From contig WHVD01000038.1 of NCBI GenBank assembly GCA_015178975.1, positions 248,001 through 312,000 on the forward strand: DNA of 64,000 nucleotides. The letters run 5' to 3'. Source of the DNA: Hysterangium stoloniferum. Its lineage: Eukaryota > Basidiomycota > Agaricomycetes > Hysterangiales > Hysterangiaceae. The notes under the pieces were generated by a model. The model was not told the origin of the DNA and searched no databases. It saw only the letters and a program-made list of their open reading frames with translations. A program made the position numbers and the translations under genes. This document shows, piece after piece, positions 49,269-59,812 of this stretch (position 1 is the first letter of the stretch; each line of letters opens with the position of its first letter).

Positions 49269-51763
49269 TTAACTCTGTGTAGCAAAATCTGGGCGCAAAA
49301 ATAAAGTATCTTTAGCTACATGTTTTAGTGCATCTGTTGCAGCAAGAAGACGTGTTAATGACTCTCTGGAGATCCCATCCAACTTCTCTGTGGAATCAAC
49401 CCCCCGCCACATATCCGTTGACCCTATAAACTTAATTCCATCTTGGACCTTGGCAATTAGACATCTTTTAGCAGTGCGTTGATCTTCCAAAGACTCTGCG
49501 TCTTTGTGGACGTCATGACTGCGATGGCCCAGCACAATTATGTGTGGAAGGGATATAGTGTAAATTGTGACTCTGTGAACCAAAAACATGTGCTTGCATG
49601 TAAGAAGTGACTGCCTGTGCATAGGACAAGTACAAGAAGTAATTTTGTCATCCATCAGTTGAACGATATATGAGGTAGCATTGTCAGAAAAGGATAGAAC
49701 TTTAACCTGTTAAACTTAAACCATTAGTGTATGAAATAAATGAATCAAAATTAAATTAAATTCCTACTGTGCCATCCATGAGGTCTTCAGCTGCCGCTTC
49801 TGCTTCTGCAAAAGGAACAGTTTCTGCAAGCTTTTGGCCAGCCAATTCAGCTTTACAAAGGTGGCGATTTCGAAACCCTAGGCCACAACGAATATGTGAG
49901 CGCATGAAGTCAGGCTCAACATCTTCAGCCAGAATCCGGATTAGATAGTCAATGCGCTGTCGTCGTCCTCATCCAATGTAGTTTGTCTTGAGGTTGGAAT
50001 GCCAACTCTCAATAAAATTGTTGGTATCGATGCCATAATGGGCATGCTAAGTAGCAGATCAGCCATCTAAGTCATAGCAATAAAAAAAAAATAGAAAAAG
50101 GCCAAACCCACCTTCCGCCATGCGCAAGCCCAATGCTGTTTCTTGTGAATCCATTCATCTTCCATATATTTGACCCATACCCGCTGATCACCATACTCAT
50201 ACTGAATGAAAGTCCATTGTTTCTCGAAGTCATGTGGGGTTTCAGATTGGAGGAGAGTGGCTAAGTGGGCCCGGAGATCTCTGAGCAGCTCTGCCCGATC
50301 TTCTTTGCATTGCATATGTTTGAAAGAAAACTAGAAGAGTAAAGTGAGAGAGGAGAAGAAATGAAGGAGAAAAGAAGTGAGAAAACCTTTGTGATGATAT
50401 TCTTCTCCCAAGCTTGCCAGAGATGCCAATGACAGTAGAGGATGCAAATCACATGATCATTGAATGCTTTGTTGATTCCCAAAGCCTCAGTGTCTGAGCA
50501 GTCAATCATAAATGTATTGGGATCAAGATTGCATTCCTTTCGAAGCCATTTGAGATAGTGTTCAAGGGGATAACTATTATGACATAAATAGGTAGGAAAC
50601 AAGTACATAAATAATCTGCTTACTGAGACTCAAGATTGGTGAGCATAAAAGCCAATGGCACACCTCTTCCAGTAACTTGGTCATGTGTTAGAATGGTATT
50701 AAGGAATACTTTCACCTGGTTTTCACCACGGCAGGTATTGTGTGTTGAATCAAGGCAAATAACATCTCCATATTCTGCAATTAGCTACAATTAAATCAAA
50801 TGTGAATATTAAATAAAAATGGATTCAAAAATAGACATACTTTGCATTGCCAAGGGGAGCAGAAGGCAAGGGTGAATCCATTGCGAGACTTCTCCCCAGG
50901 TGTAGGCTCATAAAGTGTAAACCAGCCCTTTTCTTGCAGACGCTTCATCCAGAGTTCAATACTCTCACCAAGTGCTGGGGCGAGGACAGTATCAACCATA
51001 GCCTTGCGATGGATAGCATTGAAAATATCCATTGCAGAGATCTTGATACTATATGGCAACATCACAGCATCCGGGGTAATCTATATAGAACAATGTCTAA
51101 ATGTGCTGATCAATTAAATCAAAATATCACATACCTCAGAAAGCTCTTCTGATGATAACCGAAGCATTGCTTTGATTGATTTAGTGTCAAATCCATCACA
51201 AACCCTATTGTCCAGCCAATCTCGAACCTCTCCAGGATTTGGTGAATTTCGCATATCCTCAATGGAAGATGGATCTAATTTTAAGTGAGTGGTAATAAAA
51301 GACGTGAGACAAAACTGATGTTGTATACCATGCCCTCCATGCTGCCAATAATAGGTCACCAAAAGCCGGTCAGAGTCCACAGGTTTTTCAATGTTGATAT
51401 GTGCTTCACAGCCAACCTTAATTGAAGGTCTACACTTCCGTTTCTTACTAGGACTAAGGTTGGGATCTCGACGGTCACGCTTTATCCCACTATGGTTGCA
51501 AACAAGGCGTTGACTCCATTCCTTCTTGCATTTCTGGCTGGATTTAGGTTCTGATGGAAAATAAGTCTTCAGGAAATTGCCATGAATGTAAGTTACATAC
51601 CTGATTTATACTCGTGTGTTTTTGCCCACTTTCCCATCACCAAATTATCCTTCTGCCACTGTTCCCATTCCACTGGCAATAATTGTATGACAAGGGGATT
51701 AGTTGGGTATGTCGGTGCCTGCAGGGCATGCTTCGGCATTAATCTAAGAATTTCGGAAGGCAT
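49269..51763 (-). pseudogene. MULE transposase (DDE, SWIM zinc finger), broken by one in-frame TGA
   Basis: The start is MPSEILRLMPKHALQAPTYP (ATG 51761-51763). A Cys/Lys-rich N-terminal DNA-binding region follows (CKKEWSQRLVCNHSG, KRKCRPSIKVGCEAH, VTYYWQHGGH). The catalytic core has VICLDSTHNT (first Asp, about 50,749), FMIDCSDTEALG (second Asp, about 50,504) and NNFIESWHSNLK (Glu at 50008-50010). Next come GLGFRNRHLCKAELAGQKLA and a SWIM finger CTCPMHRQSLLTCKHMF (CxCx(n)CxH). Stop at 49269-49271. About six introns. The sequence after NLKTNYIG meets TGA at 49969-49971 where the family usually has a basic residue (CGA), so one CpG transition accounts for the break. No other frame disruption is needed. 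Confidence 0.85.
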
Positions 51764-51864
51764 AGGCAAAAAAAGCGTGAAGATTGGCCACTGTCACATC
51801 TAATCACGTGCTTCTGTGGTTCAAACCTGCATGACTCGTGTGAACTTCCATAATAGGGCCAGTG

Positions 51865-51963
51865 AGAATGACGCCAACCAACAGCCCGCTGGTAACTTAA
51901 CGACTTGTGTGAACTGATTATGTGATAGGCGCTGGCCTTCGGTCAGAGGTTATAAGCACACCC
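51865..51963 (-). repeat. Right terminal inverted repeat of the MULE
   Basis: 99-bp TIR followed directly by the target duplication at 51964-51972. Confidence 0.95.
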
Positions 51964-52033
51964 AGAAATATTGATTTGCTACCTTTTTTTCTACGTCGAC
52001 CCCATAAACCATTTAAAATAGGAGCCAGAGACC

Positions 52034-52168
52034 TGTTAGTTTTTGTGGTTACGGCTCGAGGTGCAGAATCAGTAGTGCTGTATTATGTAATAATAATTAC
52101 AGAGCTTCTTTGTCCACTGTGCACATCATCCGGTCAGCATTGTCATATTTCGGTCAGCATTTCTAACA
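52034..52168 (+). repeat. 5' LTR of the Gag-only element
   Basis: 135 bp, TGTTAG...TAACA, preceded by AGACC. Confidence 0.95.
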
Positions 52169-52184
52169 GGTTACGGGCCCCGCC
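52169..52184 (+). other. Putative primer-binding site of the Gag-only element
   Basis: GGTTACGGGCCCCGCC directly abuts the 5' LTR. Copia-type elements of several eukaryotes use a site complementary to the initiator-Met tRNA anticodon region (ggttatgggccc...); this differs at one early position (C for T). The tRNA assignment is inference. Confidence 0.6.
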
Positions 52185-52257
52185 AGTGCATCAACTCTCA
52201 TACTCTCTTTTCTCTTTCTCCACTTTTTATTTCAACATCTCGTACTACCACATCATC

Positions 52258-53319
52258 ATGGTACAGCCTACCATATATGATTTACTTCGAACCTTCGATG
52301 ACCAAAACAAATTCACTGGTGAAAATTATGGGATCTGGACTCAGGAGTTTGAGATGACTTTTGGAGAGGACATTGACTTTATGGAGCACATAAAGAGCTC
52401 ATCAAAACCACTAAAGGATGACACTACATTCCAGGCATGGCTCAAAGCAGACCAGCGAGCTAGGGCAGCCCTCTACAAAACAATTTCATCGAACACTGTT
52501 CGGACAACCCACTTCAAGGATACAACTCCACCACAAACTGCAAACGACGTTTGGCTGAGCCTCAAATCTGAATACAAAAAGGATTCTCGTGCAGCCCGTT
52601 TTGAACTCAAGAAACGTCTTTATAATCCAGTCCATGACACCTCCAAACCAGTCTCACTCTATATCCAGGACATTGTTTTGGCTGCTGAAGAACTTACAAC
52701 TCTTGGGCATGCACCCGCTGCAACAGATATTGTTGACTCCATTCTCATGAACCTCGACTCTTCTTTTGCAATCGTTCGGACTCTTCTCACATCAGGATCA
52801 TTAGAGCCTACTCTTACTATTGTTAAGAAAACCTTAACTGATCAAGAAGATACGAAAACTGCACTTAATGGCAGCACTCAGACCCAGGAACTTGAGGCAG
52901 CCTTGTATTCACAGAAGAGAGCAGGAAAAGGAAAAGGGAAATGGCGCCGAAAGAAGGATGATTTAGATTTGGACTCAGAGTCTGAGGGAGAAGCCCAGTT
53001 TGACTGGCTGAACCCAAAGAACAGGGACGTCTGTCATCGGTGTGGACGTCCGGGCCATCGGTCCTCACGCTGCATTGCTGATATGCCACAGAAGATCAAG
53101 GACAAAGTCATCAGTGAAGCAAAGTCTCGAAGACGGTTACATCAGTTGTCAGAAGATAACGCTGCTTACATTGCCCACATTGCTTCCAATTCCAACTCTG
53201 CCTCAAAATGGGACTCCAAGGAAGTGAAGGCCAACAATACTAATACTTGCGGCACTGGAGAACTTCCAACCCCAAAGGACGTTGGCCGAGCCACTTGCAG
53301 GGTGTTGCTGAGGATTTAG
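52258..53319 (+). CDS. Gag polyprotein of the Gag-only LTR element (zinc-knuckle type)
   Basis: The first ATG (52258-52260) follows a pyrimidine-rich leader and opens an intact 353-aa frame. It has a UBN2/copia-type capsid region: KFTGENYGIWTQEFEMTFGE, FQAWLKADQRARAALYKTIS, TANDVWLSLKSEYKKDSRAA and FELKKRLYNPVHDTSKPVSL. A Lys-rich linker (GKGKGKWRRKKDD) is followed by an acidic run and one zinc knuckle CHRCGRPGHRSSRC (CX2CX4HX4C). The C-terminus is Arg/Lys-rich (EAKSRRRLHQLS) and ends VLLRI at TAG. The intact frame together with near-identical LTRs implies recent mobility. The open frame extends upstream into the LTR, but without an ATG. Confidence 0.93.
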   Translation: MVQPTIYDLLRTFDDQNKFTGENYGIWTQEFEMTFGEDIDFMEHIKSSSKPLKDDTTFQAWLKADQRARAALYKTISSNTVRTTHFKDTTPPQTANDVWLSLKSEYKKDSRAARFELKKRLYNPVHDTSKPVSLYIQDIVLAAEELTTLGHAPAATDIVDSILMNLDSSFAIVRTLLTSGSLEPTLTIVKKTLTDQEDTKTALNGSTQTQELEAALYSQKRAGKGKGKWRRKKDDLDLDSESEGEAQFDWLNPKNRDVCHRCGRPGHRSSRCIADMPQKIKDKVISEAKSRRRLHQLSEDNAAYIAHIASNSNSASKWDSKEVKANNTNTCGTGELPTPKDVGRATCRVLLRI

Positions 53320-53445
53320 TTCTACAGTATATCACCGGGCCTTAAGTTCAGTGGGGGTTTTGCATTTTTAGTGAGAGTTATTTCATCTTCATTTATTTAT
53401 TATCTCTTCTCTACCTTTACACTGCACCTCTTCTCCAAGTGGGGG

Positions 53446-53580
53446 TGTTAGTTTTTGTGGTTACGGCTCGAGGTGCAGAATCAGTAGTGCTGTATTATGT
53501 AATAATAATTACAGAGCTTCTTTGTCCACTGCGCACATCATCCGGTCAGCATTGTCATATTTCGGTCAGCATTTCTAACA
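53446..53580 (+). repeat. 3' LTR of the Gag-only element
   Basis: 135 bp, nearly identical to the 5' LTR, followed by AGACC. Confidence 0.95.
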
Positions 53581-53585
53581 AGACC

Positions 53586-54640
53586 TGGGCTGATACTGGT
53601 ATCTTACTACTCTGTCTAATATCTACTGGCCACAAAAACACTTTTTACTATCTTGAATATATCTTCTAAAATCCCTTAATTAGCCATACAATCCCAAGTT
53701 TCACTCTGCATACATCCCATCTCTCGAGATCTGGTAGCCATAAGATCTCATATGTAATTCAATCCTAACTCGCGTCTAACACGATATTTCAATTAACAGT
53801 TCAAGACAACTTAAGAGGTCAACAAAATGTAATTCACAGTACTACATTCAAAAGTAGTGTTTGAACGCCATCATTCCTGACTTCCTTAGAATATTCACTT
53901 TGTAGTAGTAACCCGTCATGCTGTGGAAATACTAGCATACAAGGATTCTGAGCTGTCTTGAAACCTGGCGCCTAGAAGTGAACTTTTGAACCAATCCCCA
54001 ATTTAGAATTGATGTATTATTACTGTCAAAAATAGTTTTTGGATTGCAATCTCTACAACTTCCCCTCCCCCTTGTGTGAAGACATTTTGATACAACTCAA
54101 GCATGTAGTCCTGCATTGGGATATTTATCATCAAAGAATAGATGAGGCTACCCTATAATCTGCATGATTCAAATACTGTGGATCTGCCAATGACTTCACA
54201 AGCTAGTTTATGAGGACTCATTTGTCATAAAATGTGGCAGCACCTGTTCTCATTTTTCCATTTAAGTATAATTCATCATGGAAGGGTCCTGATTGTATAT
54301 GTCTGTAATCCTGACCATCTTACCACATGGACGTCATCACCAATTGTGCTATCATTATCTCCTGATCACCCTCCCATTGTTCCTTCAACTCAATCAAGAT
54401 CTATGGTCTTACCTCTCCATCTCAATTCCCCCTTTTTTTCTCTTCTAATTCTTGTTCCTTAAACCCTACCTGACACCACTCCATTGTTGGCTGCAGGTAT
54501 ATTAGATTGATTACACCCCCTCAAAAGTATGAGAGAAATACATGCCTCTTCAAAAATAGCAATTGCACATCTGTATATTGATTCTACTGTCTACAACAAG
54601 AAACTTTTGTCTTGTCTGCTACTAACTGAGTGAGGGTGAT
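53586..54640. other. Non-coding AT-rich sequence, possibly old repeats
   Basis: About 1 kb after the Gag-only element. No ORF with coding character, no clear tandem or inverted repeat. Confidence 0.45.
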
Positions 54641-55366
54641 TGTTATGACCATGTTGCAACCCAAAGATATCCAACAATGCTATCACCTCAAGTTATCATC
54701 ATGTCTTCATATCGGCCACCATCGGAAAACCTGACACTGATGTACACCCTCACAGCGATCAAACCCCACTACAGCCCCTATCAAATTATACTTCTACTAT
54801 CTGGTTATACTCTGATACGTCCCTTTATCCTTTGATGATCCATTTATTCTATGTCTCACCTATGTCATATATACCGTGGACTGTTTCCTTTTCCATAGTT
54901 ATCACCCTCGGTTATTCACAGCCTCCGACCTTATCATAACCTTCCTGTTCTTGGTCAAGTTTATTTGTCCTTGGTAGTTCTGCTCTTCCCTTAGTTAGTA
55001 TTTTCTAGATGCTGATAACTCATATATAAACCCACTGTAATGTAGCTACTAAGCAATCAGAATATCAACTGAGATACACCTCTAGTTTCTGACTCAGCTA
55101 TCCATTCACGACCCCCACTTTCCAACACCATCTGATTTCATGACTCAACCTACATTTATGACATTGACCTTGACTCTGATATTTGCCACTTCAGTTTTTG
55201 ACTGTTCGCATACAGCTCGGTTTCCGATCACTGAGTATTACCTTATATGTTTGAAATTTAAGGATGTTCGATGGTACCTTTGCAAGGGTGCAGCACATAA
55301 GCTGAAGCCAAGTCCTTCCATTTGGTCCCCATCAGTTCTCCGAACCTCCCATTTTAGTTCTTAACA
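54641..55366 (+). mobile_element. Solo LTR, family B, copy B1
   Basis: 726 bp starting TGTTATGACC and ending TTCTTAACA. It aligns along its length with copy B2 (56343-57065), for example tctggttat.ct.tgatacgtccctt and ctaagcaatcagaatatc. Flanks are gtgat and ctgat, a 5-bp target duplication with one change. CpG sites of B2 are mostly TG or CA here, so this is the older copy. Confidence 0.8.
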
Positions 55367-56342
55367 CTGATACCAACAGCCTTTCAATGTCTCTTTTTAC
55401 ATATGTTAGCTGTATGAAAATTGTTGGAATAAACAAGGGAGGTGGATGTGATGCACTAAAAGTGCAGGAGCTTAGACAGACATGTACAGGCTGTTAGGAT
55501 CCCTGTCATTTTGGACCCCCATGAGCTGTTTTTAGCCTCGTAACCCTCCATCATCCCACTATCAGTACCCCTGCTCACAGTAGCACTGCCTGTGGTGCCT
55601 CCAACACTTGTTTCATTGTATTGTAGCACCTTAGCCTTCTATCCTATCCCCATTCTGTCTGTTTGTTAAGATCTAAGCCAGGAAGAGGGGGAATGCTCTA
55701 GTCAGAGGGCCGATGATGTGAAATGAGTTAATTGGGAGGCCAATGATAGAGATTGTACTAGTCAGGAGGTCTGCTCTATAACTGAAATGGAGCTTGGCTT
55801 CAACATATGTGTTGCACCCTCACACGAACTGTCAGGGTGCTCCAGTATTTAGATAGTATGATATGAGCAAGAGTCAACCTTAGCTTAATTGACCAGAATG
55901 TTAAGTGCTGTGTCGGAACTTATTCCAGAACTATTGGAAAGTCACTGGGAATTCAGAAACTATCAGATAGGGTCAGGATGTCGGCTTCAGCTTATGTGTT
56001 GCACCTCTACACAAACACTTGGAAGTCCTTGATTTCAAAGGTGAGACTTACACTGGAAGATACAGATATTCAGAGTTCCAAAGATCTCCAAATATTGAGC
56101 ATACAGAAAGATGGAAGAGGGAATAAGAAACTAAGTCAATATCAGATCTAAAGTAAAGTACAAATTTGCGGAAACTAATATAAGTCTTCTCATTATTGTA
56201 CTACAAACTAAGACCACAATAAGATGGAAATGGAAGTATTCTGAAACAGGAATACAATAAGACAAATTGGGGAGACATTATTCTGAAACAGGAATATAAT
56301 AAACAAACAAGTGAATACTTGTCAATGGACAAATTACCAAAT

Positions 56343-57065
56343 TGTTACGACTGTGTCGCAACCCTTCGCACGCTGACGGTCCCCGATGGAATACCCTCGT
56401 TATACGTCTTCGACAATACAAGATCTCGGAAGCCGTCGGTCCCCCGACGCTGACGTATGCTCTCCGGTCAATCAAACCCGACTACGCCTTTCTGTCTGGT
56501 TATGCTTTGATATGTCCCTTTCATCATGTTGATCTGTCTCATCTTATGTTCCACATATGTCTATCTATATTTGTAGTCCTCGAACTTTTTCCTTTTATCG
56601 TAATTTCCATTCTCGGTTATCATCGGCCTCCGAACTAATCATAAACTTCCTGTTCCTAGTCAAGCTTATTGTTAATGCCGTTTTCCGCCCTCCTCCCCAT
56701 TAGTACTTTCTAGACGCCTGTTACTTGTATATGAACTCGCTGTAATTGTAGTTACTAGGCAATCAGAATATCGACTCAGAATACCCTCATACGTCTGTAG
56801 CAGTCTCATACTAGAAGAATCCCCCTTCCGCCTTCGCGTGCGCTCGCCCACTCTTGGCCCTGATCCCTTGGCCCGACACTTGACTTGTCCTTCGGTTCCG
56901 ATCGGTATCTCGCTGAAAGGTTCTTCTTAGGATTTAGTCTTCGCCTGTCCGAAATTTAAGGACAACCTACAGATATTTGCGAGGGCGCAGCACATAAGCT
57001 GAAGCCAAGTCCTCCCGATCGGTCCCCATCGGCCACCGACATTAGTCAGTTTCTAGTTCTTAACA
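56343..57065 (+). mobile_element. Solo LTR, family B, copy B2, nested in A1
   Basis: 723 bp, TGTTACGACTG...TTCTTAACA, with a perfect 5-bp target duplication CAAAT (56338-56342 and 57066-57070). The empty site is preserved in A2 (attacCAAATgtggaac, 61548-61552), which fixes both ends exactly. This copy is rich in CpG compared with B1, in line with its being the innermost and youngest. Confidence 0.95.
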
Positions 57066-57943
57066 CAAATGCAGAACAAGGGAAGATTATGAAAAATACG
57101 GTAATTATGATGTTCCTTAGTCAGAAGTTGGAAGTTGGATATTGAAACATCTGGGAATGGTGTAAGTTCGTTACTAGGAAAAGACCTAATAACCTGCGCG
57201 CAATGGTCAAGTCTTTATGACGGTCACTGACACAGTCGTTCTTGAAACCAGTCTATAACCAAACACACTCGGAGTGAGAGGCTAGAGATCGGACCCTGGA
57301 TGACGTAAACGAAGATGAATACAAAAGGCTGACATAAGCCCAATGTCGAGGAGTGTAGAACTTCAACAATAAGAGACACCACAGTATCCCTTACTGGCCG
57401 TAGGAGTGAGACTGAGAGTAAGACTTAAGAGATTGTCCTTAAGAATGAGCTTCGAAATGAGATACAACGAAATTGCTTGTTCAATAGTGGGCAAAAGAGA
57501 GGCCCTTATATACATGAGAGAGCACAGGTCAAATCAAACATCTACAAACAACGACACAATAACAATGCGATATGGTGTGAGTCATCTCTGAGTCATCACA
57601 ATAGGAGTAAAGCTGTGAACAATAATAGGGGGAGGCTGCGCTGAACAATAAGAGAATGACAAACAAAAGATGAGATCAGACATGTGATACGGATAAATGG
57701 GGAAACACAATAGAACAATAGGGGAAGTGAGTCAGACAATAGAGATGATGGAGTAATAGAAGTGATGGCTGATGAAACATTGATGATATGAGTCAGAAAC
57801 ACAAGAATCCCACGATAATGCGTCACCCTCAAATGCTATGCTTGATTTCGAAATCTTGACAATATTACCAATCGATGAACCAAGATTGGATGTATTGTGT
57901 TCCTAGTTTTGCAGTATAAGGAGGGGACACAATCAATCACCAT

Positions 57944-58417
57944 TTAGAACCAGGTGGTGAGTAGGCTCCACAACCACGCAAGGAACACGAATCGATGACG
58001 ACCTCGACGAGGCTCTACTTGACTTCCCTCTGGAACCGGGGTCCTAAATAACTTGGGTCCTCTGTGATCTCCTACTGGAGTGAACGTTGCCATGTAATAG
58101 ATTCCCGATGACGGTGGGGAACAGTCCTGCTGGAACACTCGATCGAATCGATAGTGGAGGATTTCGGAGGAGCCATCATAGTGCTCTATACGAATGAAGA
58201 CAGGATCGTCTGGAGCATATGGGAGTCGAATACCTTGTCGACGGAGGAAACAATGGTATTTCTTGGAGGAGCATGAGTGGGCTGGTAGGGGCTTGGAAAT
58301 GATGTCTGAGGATGAGGAGAAGCGAGATGTTATTGGCTGGAGTTCTATTTGGGAGTGAAGAGTCGGTTTCGAGTAGGAACTGAGGGTTACTTTGGAGGAC
58401 GATGCAGTGTTGAACAT
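57944..58417 (-). CDS. Orphan 157-aa ORF inside element A1
   Basis: An ATG-initiated frame (58415-58417) with stop at 57944-57946. It has a Ser-rich N-terminus (SSSKVTLSSYSKPTLHSQ), a compact middle (HCFLRRQGIRLPYAPDDPVF; IRIEHYDGSSEILHYRFDRV; GIYYMATFTPVGDHRGPKLF) and a hydrophobic C-terminal end (FVFLAWLWSLLTTW). A TATA-like tatatataag lies upstream near 58,484-58,493 on the opposite strand. Not recognised. It may be an element-encoded protein or chance. Confidence 0.45.
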   Translation of the reverse strand: MFNTASSSKVTLSSYSKPTLHSQIELQPITSRFSSSSDIISKPLPAHSCSSKKYHCFLRRQGIRLPYAPDDPVFIRIEHYDGSSEILHYRFDRVFQQDCSPPSSGIYYMATFTPVGDHRGPKLFRTPVPEGSQVEPRRGRHRFVFLAWLWSLLTTWF

Positions 58418-59081
58418 GATGGAGTTTTAGTCGTCTGTTTAATGAAACTGATTTGGCTGTGTAGAAGTCGTCTTGAGTGCCAAAGTATATATAAGAATTT
58501 GTGCTTGTGACGTGACTTGAAACTATTGCCATATTAGTCTCTTTCCGATTGAACTCTCTACAATGGGTCATAACACAGAGGGCCAAATTACTAAGAGTTG
58601 AGAGATAGAGGGTCACTCTTGAGGAGTATAGTAGTGAGGAAAAAGGCAAAAACTAAGAGAGGCTAATTTAAATTGATATTCAAACTGAAGAACTGTAGTG
58701 TACATGAAAAGAGCTTTATACTATATTGAGATGGGTGATCGGAAGGCTGATCAAAGAAGTGAAGTGTAGGACAGATCACAGGGAGTGATGATGAGGTGGG
58801 GAGATATAGAAACCAATGTATGGTACTAAGAAACAATACTAGGTGGCAAATAAGAGTATACGTGGAGATGGAAATAGAGGAATAGGTGGAGCTGAGATGG
58901 AAGAGGGTGGGAGTGTACTATGAATGAGTATTGGGAGTGCTGCGAGGGGTAATGACATGGCCAATAATGAGATGACAATGGTTTTCTAGTGAGAAACAAG
59001 TCAGGGGGGTCTGAAAATGATAGGATCCTAACACTGTTTCTCTGTCACCATTCCACATATATATCCCATTTGCCACCTCAC

Positions 59082-59807
59082 TGTTATGATCTACATAAGC
59101 CAGGAAGAGGGGGAATGCTCTAGTCAGAGGGCTGATGATGTGAAATGAGTTAATTGGGGGGCTGACAATAGAGATCATACTAGTCAGGAGGTCTGACTCT
59201 ATAACCATAGTGGAGCTTGGCTTCAACTTATGTGTTGTGCCCTCACACGAACTGTCAGGGTACTCTGGTATTTCAAACAGAGCAGATAGTACAATATGAG
59301 CAAGATTCAACACTTAGCTTAATTGACCAGAGGGCCAAATTACTAAGACTCAAGAGATAGAAGGTCACAGCTTGCCAAAGACCACTCACTCTTGAGGATT
59401 ATAGGGATGAGGGAAAAAGGTGAAAAACTAAGAGAGGCTAATCTAAGTTGATATTTAAACTGAAGAACTGTAGTGTACATGAGAGAGCTTTATACTACAA
59501 TGAGACAGGTGATTGGAAGGCTGATCAGAGAAGTGAAATGTAGGACAGATCACAAGGAAGTGATGATGAGGTGCAGAGTGATAGAAGCTAATGTATGGTA
59601 CTAAGAAAACAATACTAGGTGGGAAATAAGAGTATACGTGGAGACAGAAACAGAGGAATAGGTGGAGCAGAGATGGAAATGGGGTGGGAATGTACTATAA
59701 ATGTGTATTGGGGGTGCCCTGAGGGGTAATGATGTGGGTGGAGACTCCAATAATGAGATGACAATGGTTTTCTAGTGAGAAACAAGTTGCAGGGGTCCAA
59801 AATGACA
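59082..59807 (+). mobile_element. Solo LTR, family C, copy C2 (uninterrupted)
   Basis: It starts TGTTATGATC and ends AAAATGACA with the 5-bp duplication CTCAC (59077-59081 and 59808-59812). It lies 44 bp after C1 in the same orientation. It ends about 12 bp earlier than C1 (no ggatcctaaca), so the 3' terminus differs between copies. Confidence 0.85.
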
Positions 59808-59812
59808 CTCAC

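Larger units (their letters stand above)
49040..51963 (-). mobile_element. Complete Mutator-like DNA transposon (MULE), 2.92 kb
   Basis: The ends are 99-bp terminal inverted repeats at 49040-49138 and 51865-51963, both beginning GGGTGTGCTTATAACC and ending in GTCATTCT. They differ at nine positions, all transitions. The element is flanked by a perfect 9-bp target duplication agaaatatt (49031-49039 and 51964-51972), the length expected for Mutator. The inside carries one transposase gene on the minus strand. The match of TIR length, duplication length and a MULE/SWIM transposase makes the class firm. Confidence 0.95.
52034..53580 (+). mobile_element. Gag-only LTR retrotransposon (TR-GAG type), 1.55 kb
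   Basis: The two 135-bp LTRs (52034-52168 and 53446-53580) begin TGTTAG and end TAACA and differ at a single position seen (gtgcac versus gcgcac). They are flanked by a perfect 5-bp target duplication AGACC (52029-52033 and 53581-53585). After the 5' LTR is a primer-binding-like GGTTACGGGCCCC (52169-52181), resembling the initiator-Met half-tRNA site of copia-class elements. Before the 3' LTR is a purine tract AAGTGGGGG (53437-53445). The 1.28-kb interior carries one intact Gag ORF and no protease, integrase, reverse transcriptase or RNase H. The element must therefore borrow pol functions in trans. Confidence 0.93.
55899..58575 (+). mobile_element. Element A1 nested in LTR C1, itself hosting LTR B2
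   Basis: It starts TGTTAAGTGC and ends GGTCATAACA. Flanks are CAGAA (55894-55898) and CAGAG (58576-58580); copy C2 has the uninterrupted site gaCCAGAGGGCC at 59328-59332. The left 545 bp, without B2, match solo copy A2 (61108-61651). The rest (57168-58575), with a 157-codon ORF, has no match in the window. It may be a non-autonomous element whose right end has diverged, or two adjacent pieces. Confidence 0.7.
55664..59033 (+). mobile_element. LTR, family C, copy C1 (split by nested insertions)
   Basis: It starts TGTTAAGATC (55664) and ends GGATCCTAACA (59033). The flanking 5-bp duplication is CTGTT (55659-55663 and 59034-59038), perfect. The LTR halves are 55664-55898 and 58576-59033 and together match copy C2 at 59082-59807 (tgctctagtcagaggg...; gaggaataggtggagc...). 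A 2.68-kb element sits inside. Confidence 0.88.

Noticed and set aside
51922..52257. Upstream extension of the Gag frame through the LTR into the MULE end
   Set aside because: It has no ATG and crosses two element boundaries; the true start is the ATG at 52258.
58176..58649. Second 157-codon minus-strand ORF overlapping the orphan ORF
   Set aside because: It overlaps in another frame, crosses the element A1/C1 boundary and has no protein-like composition.
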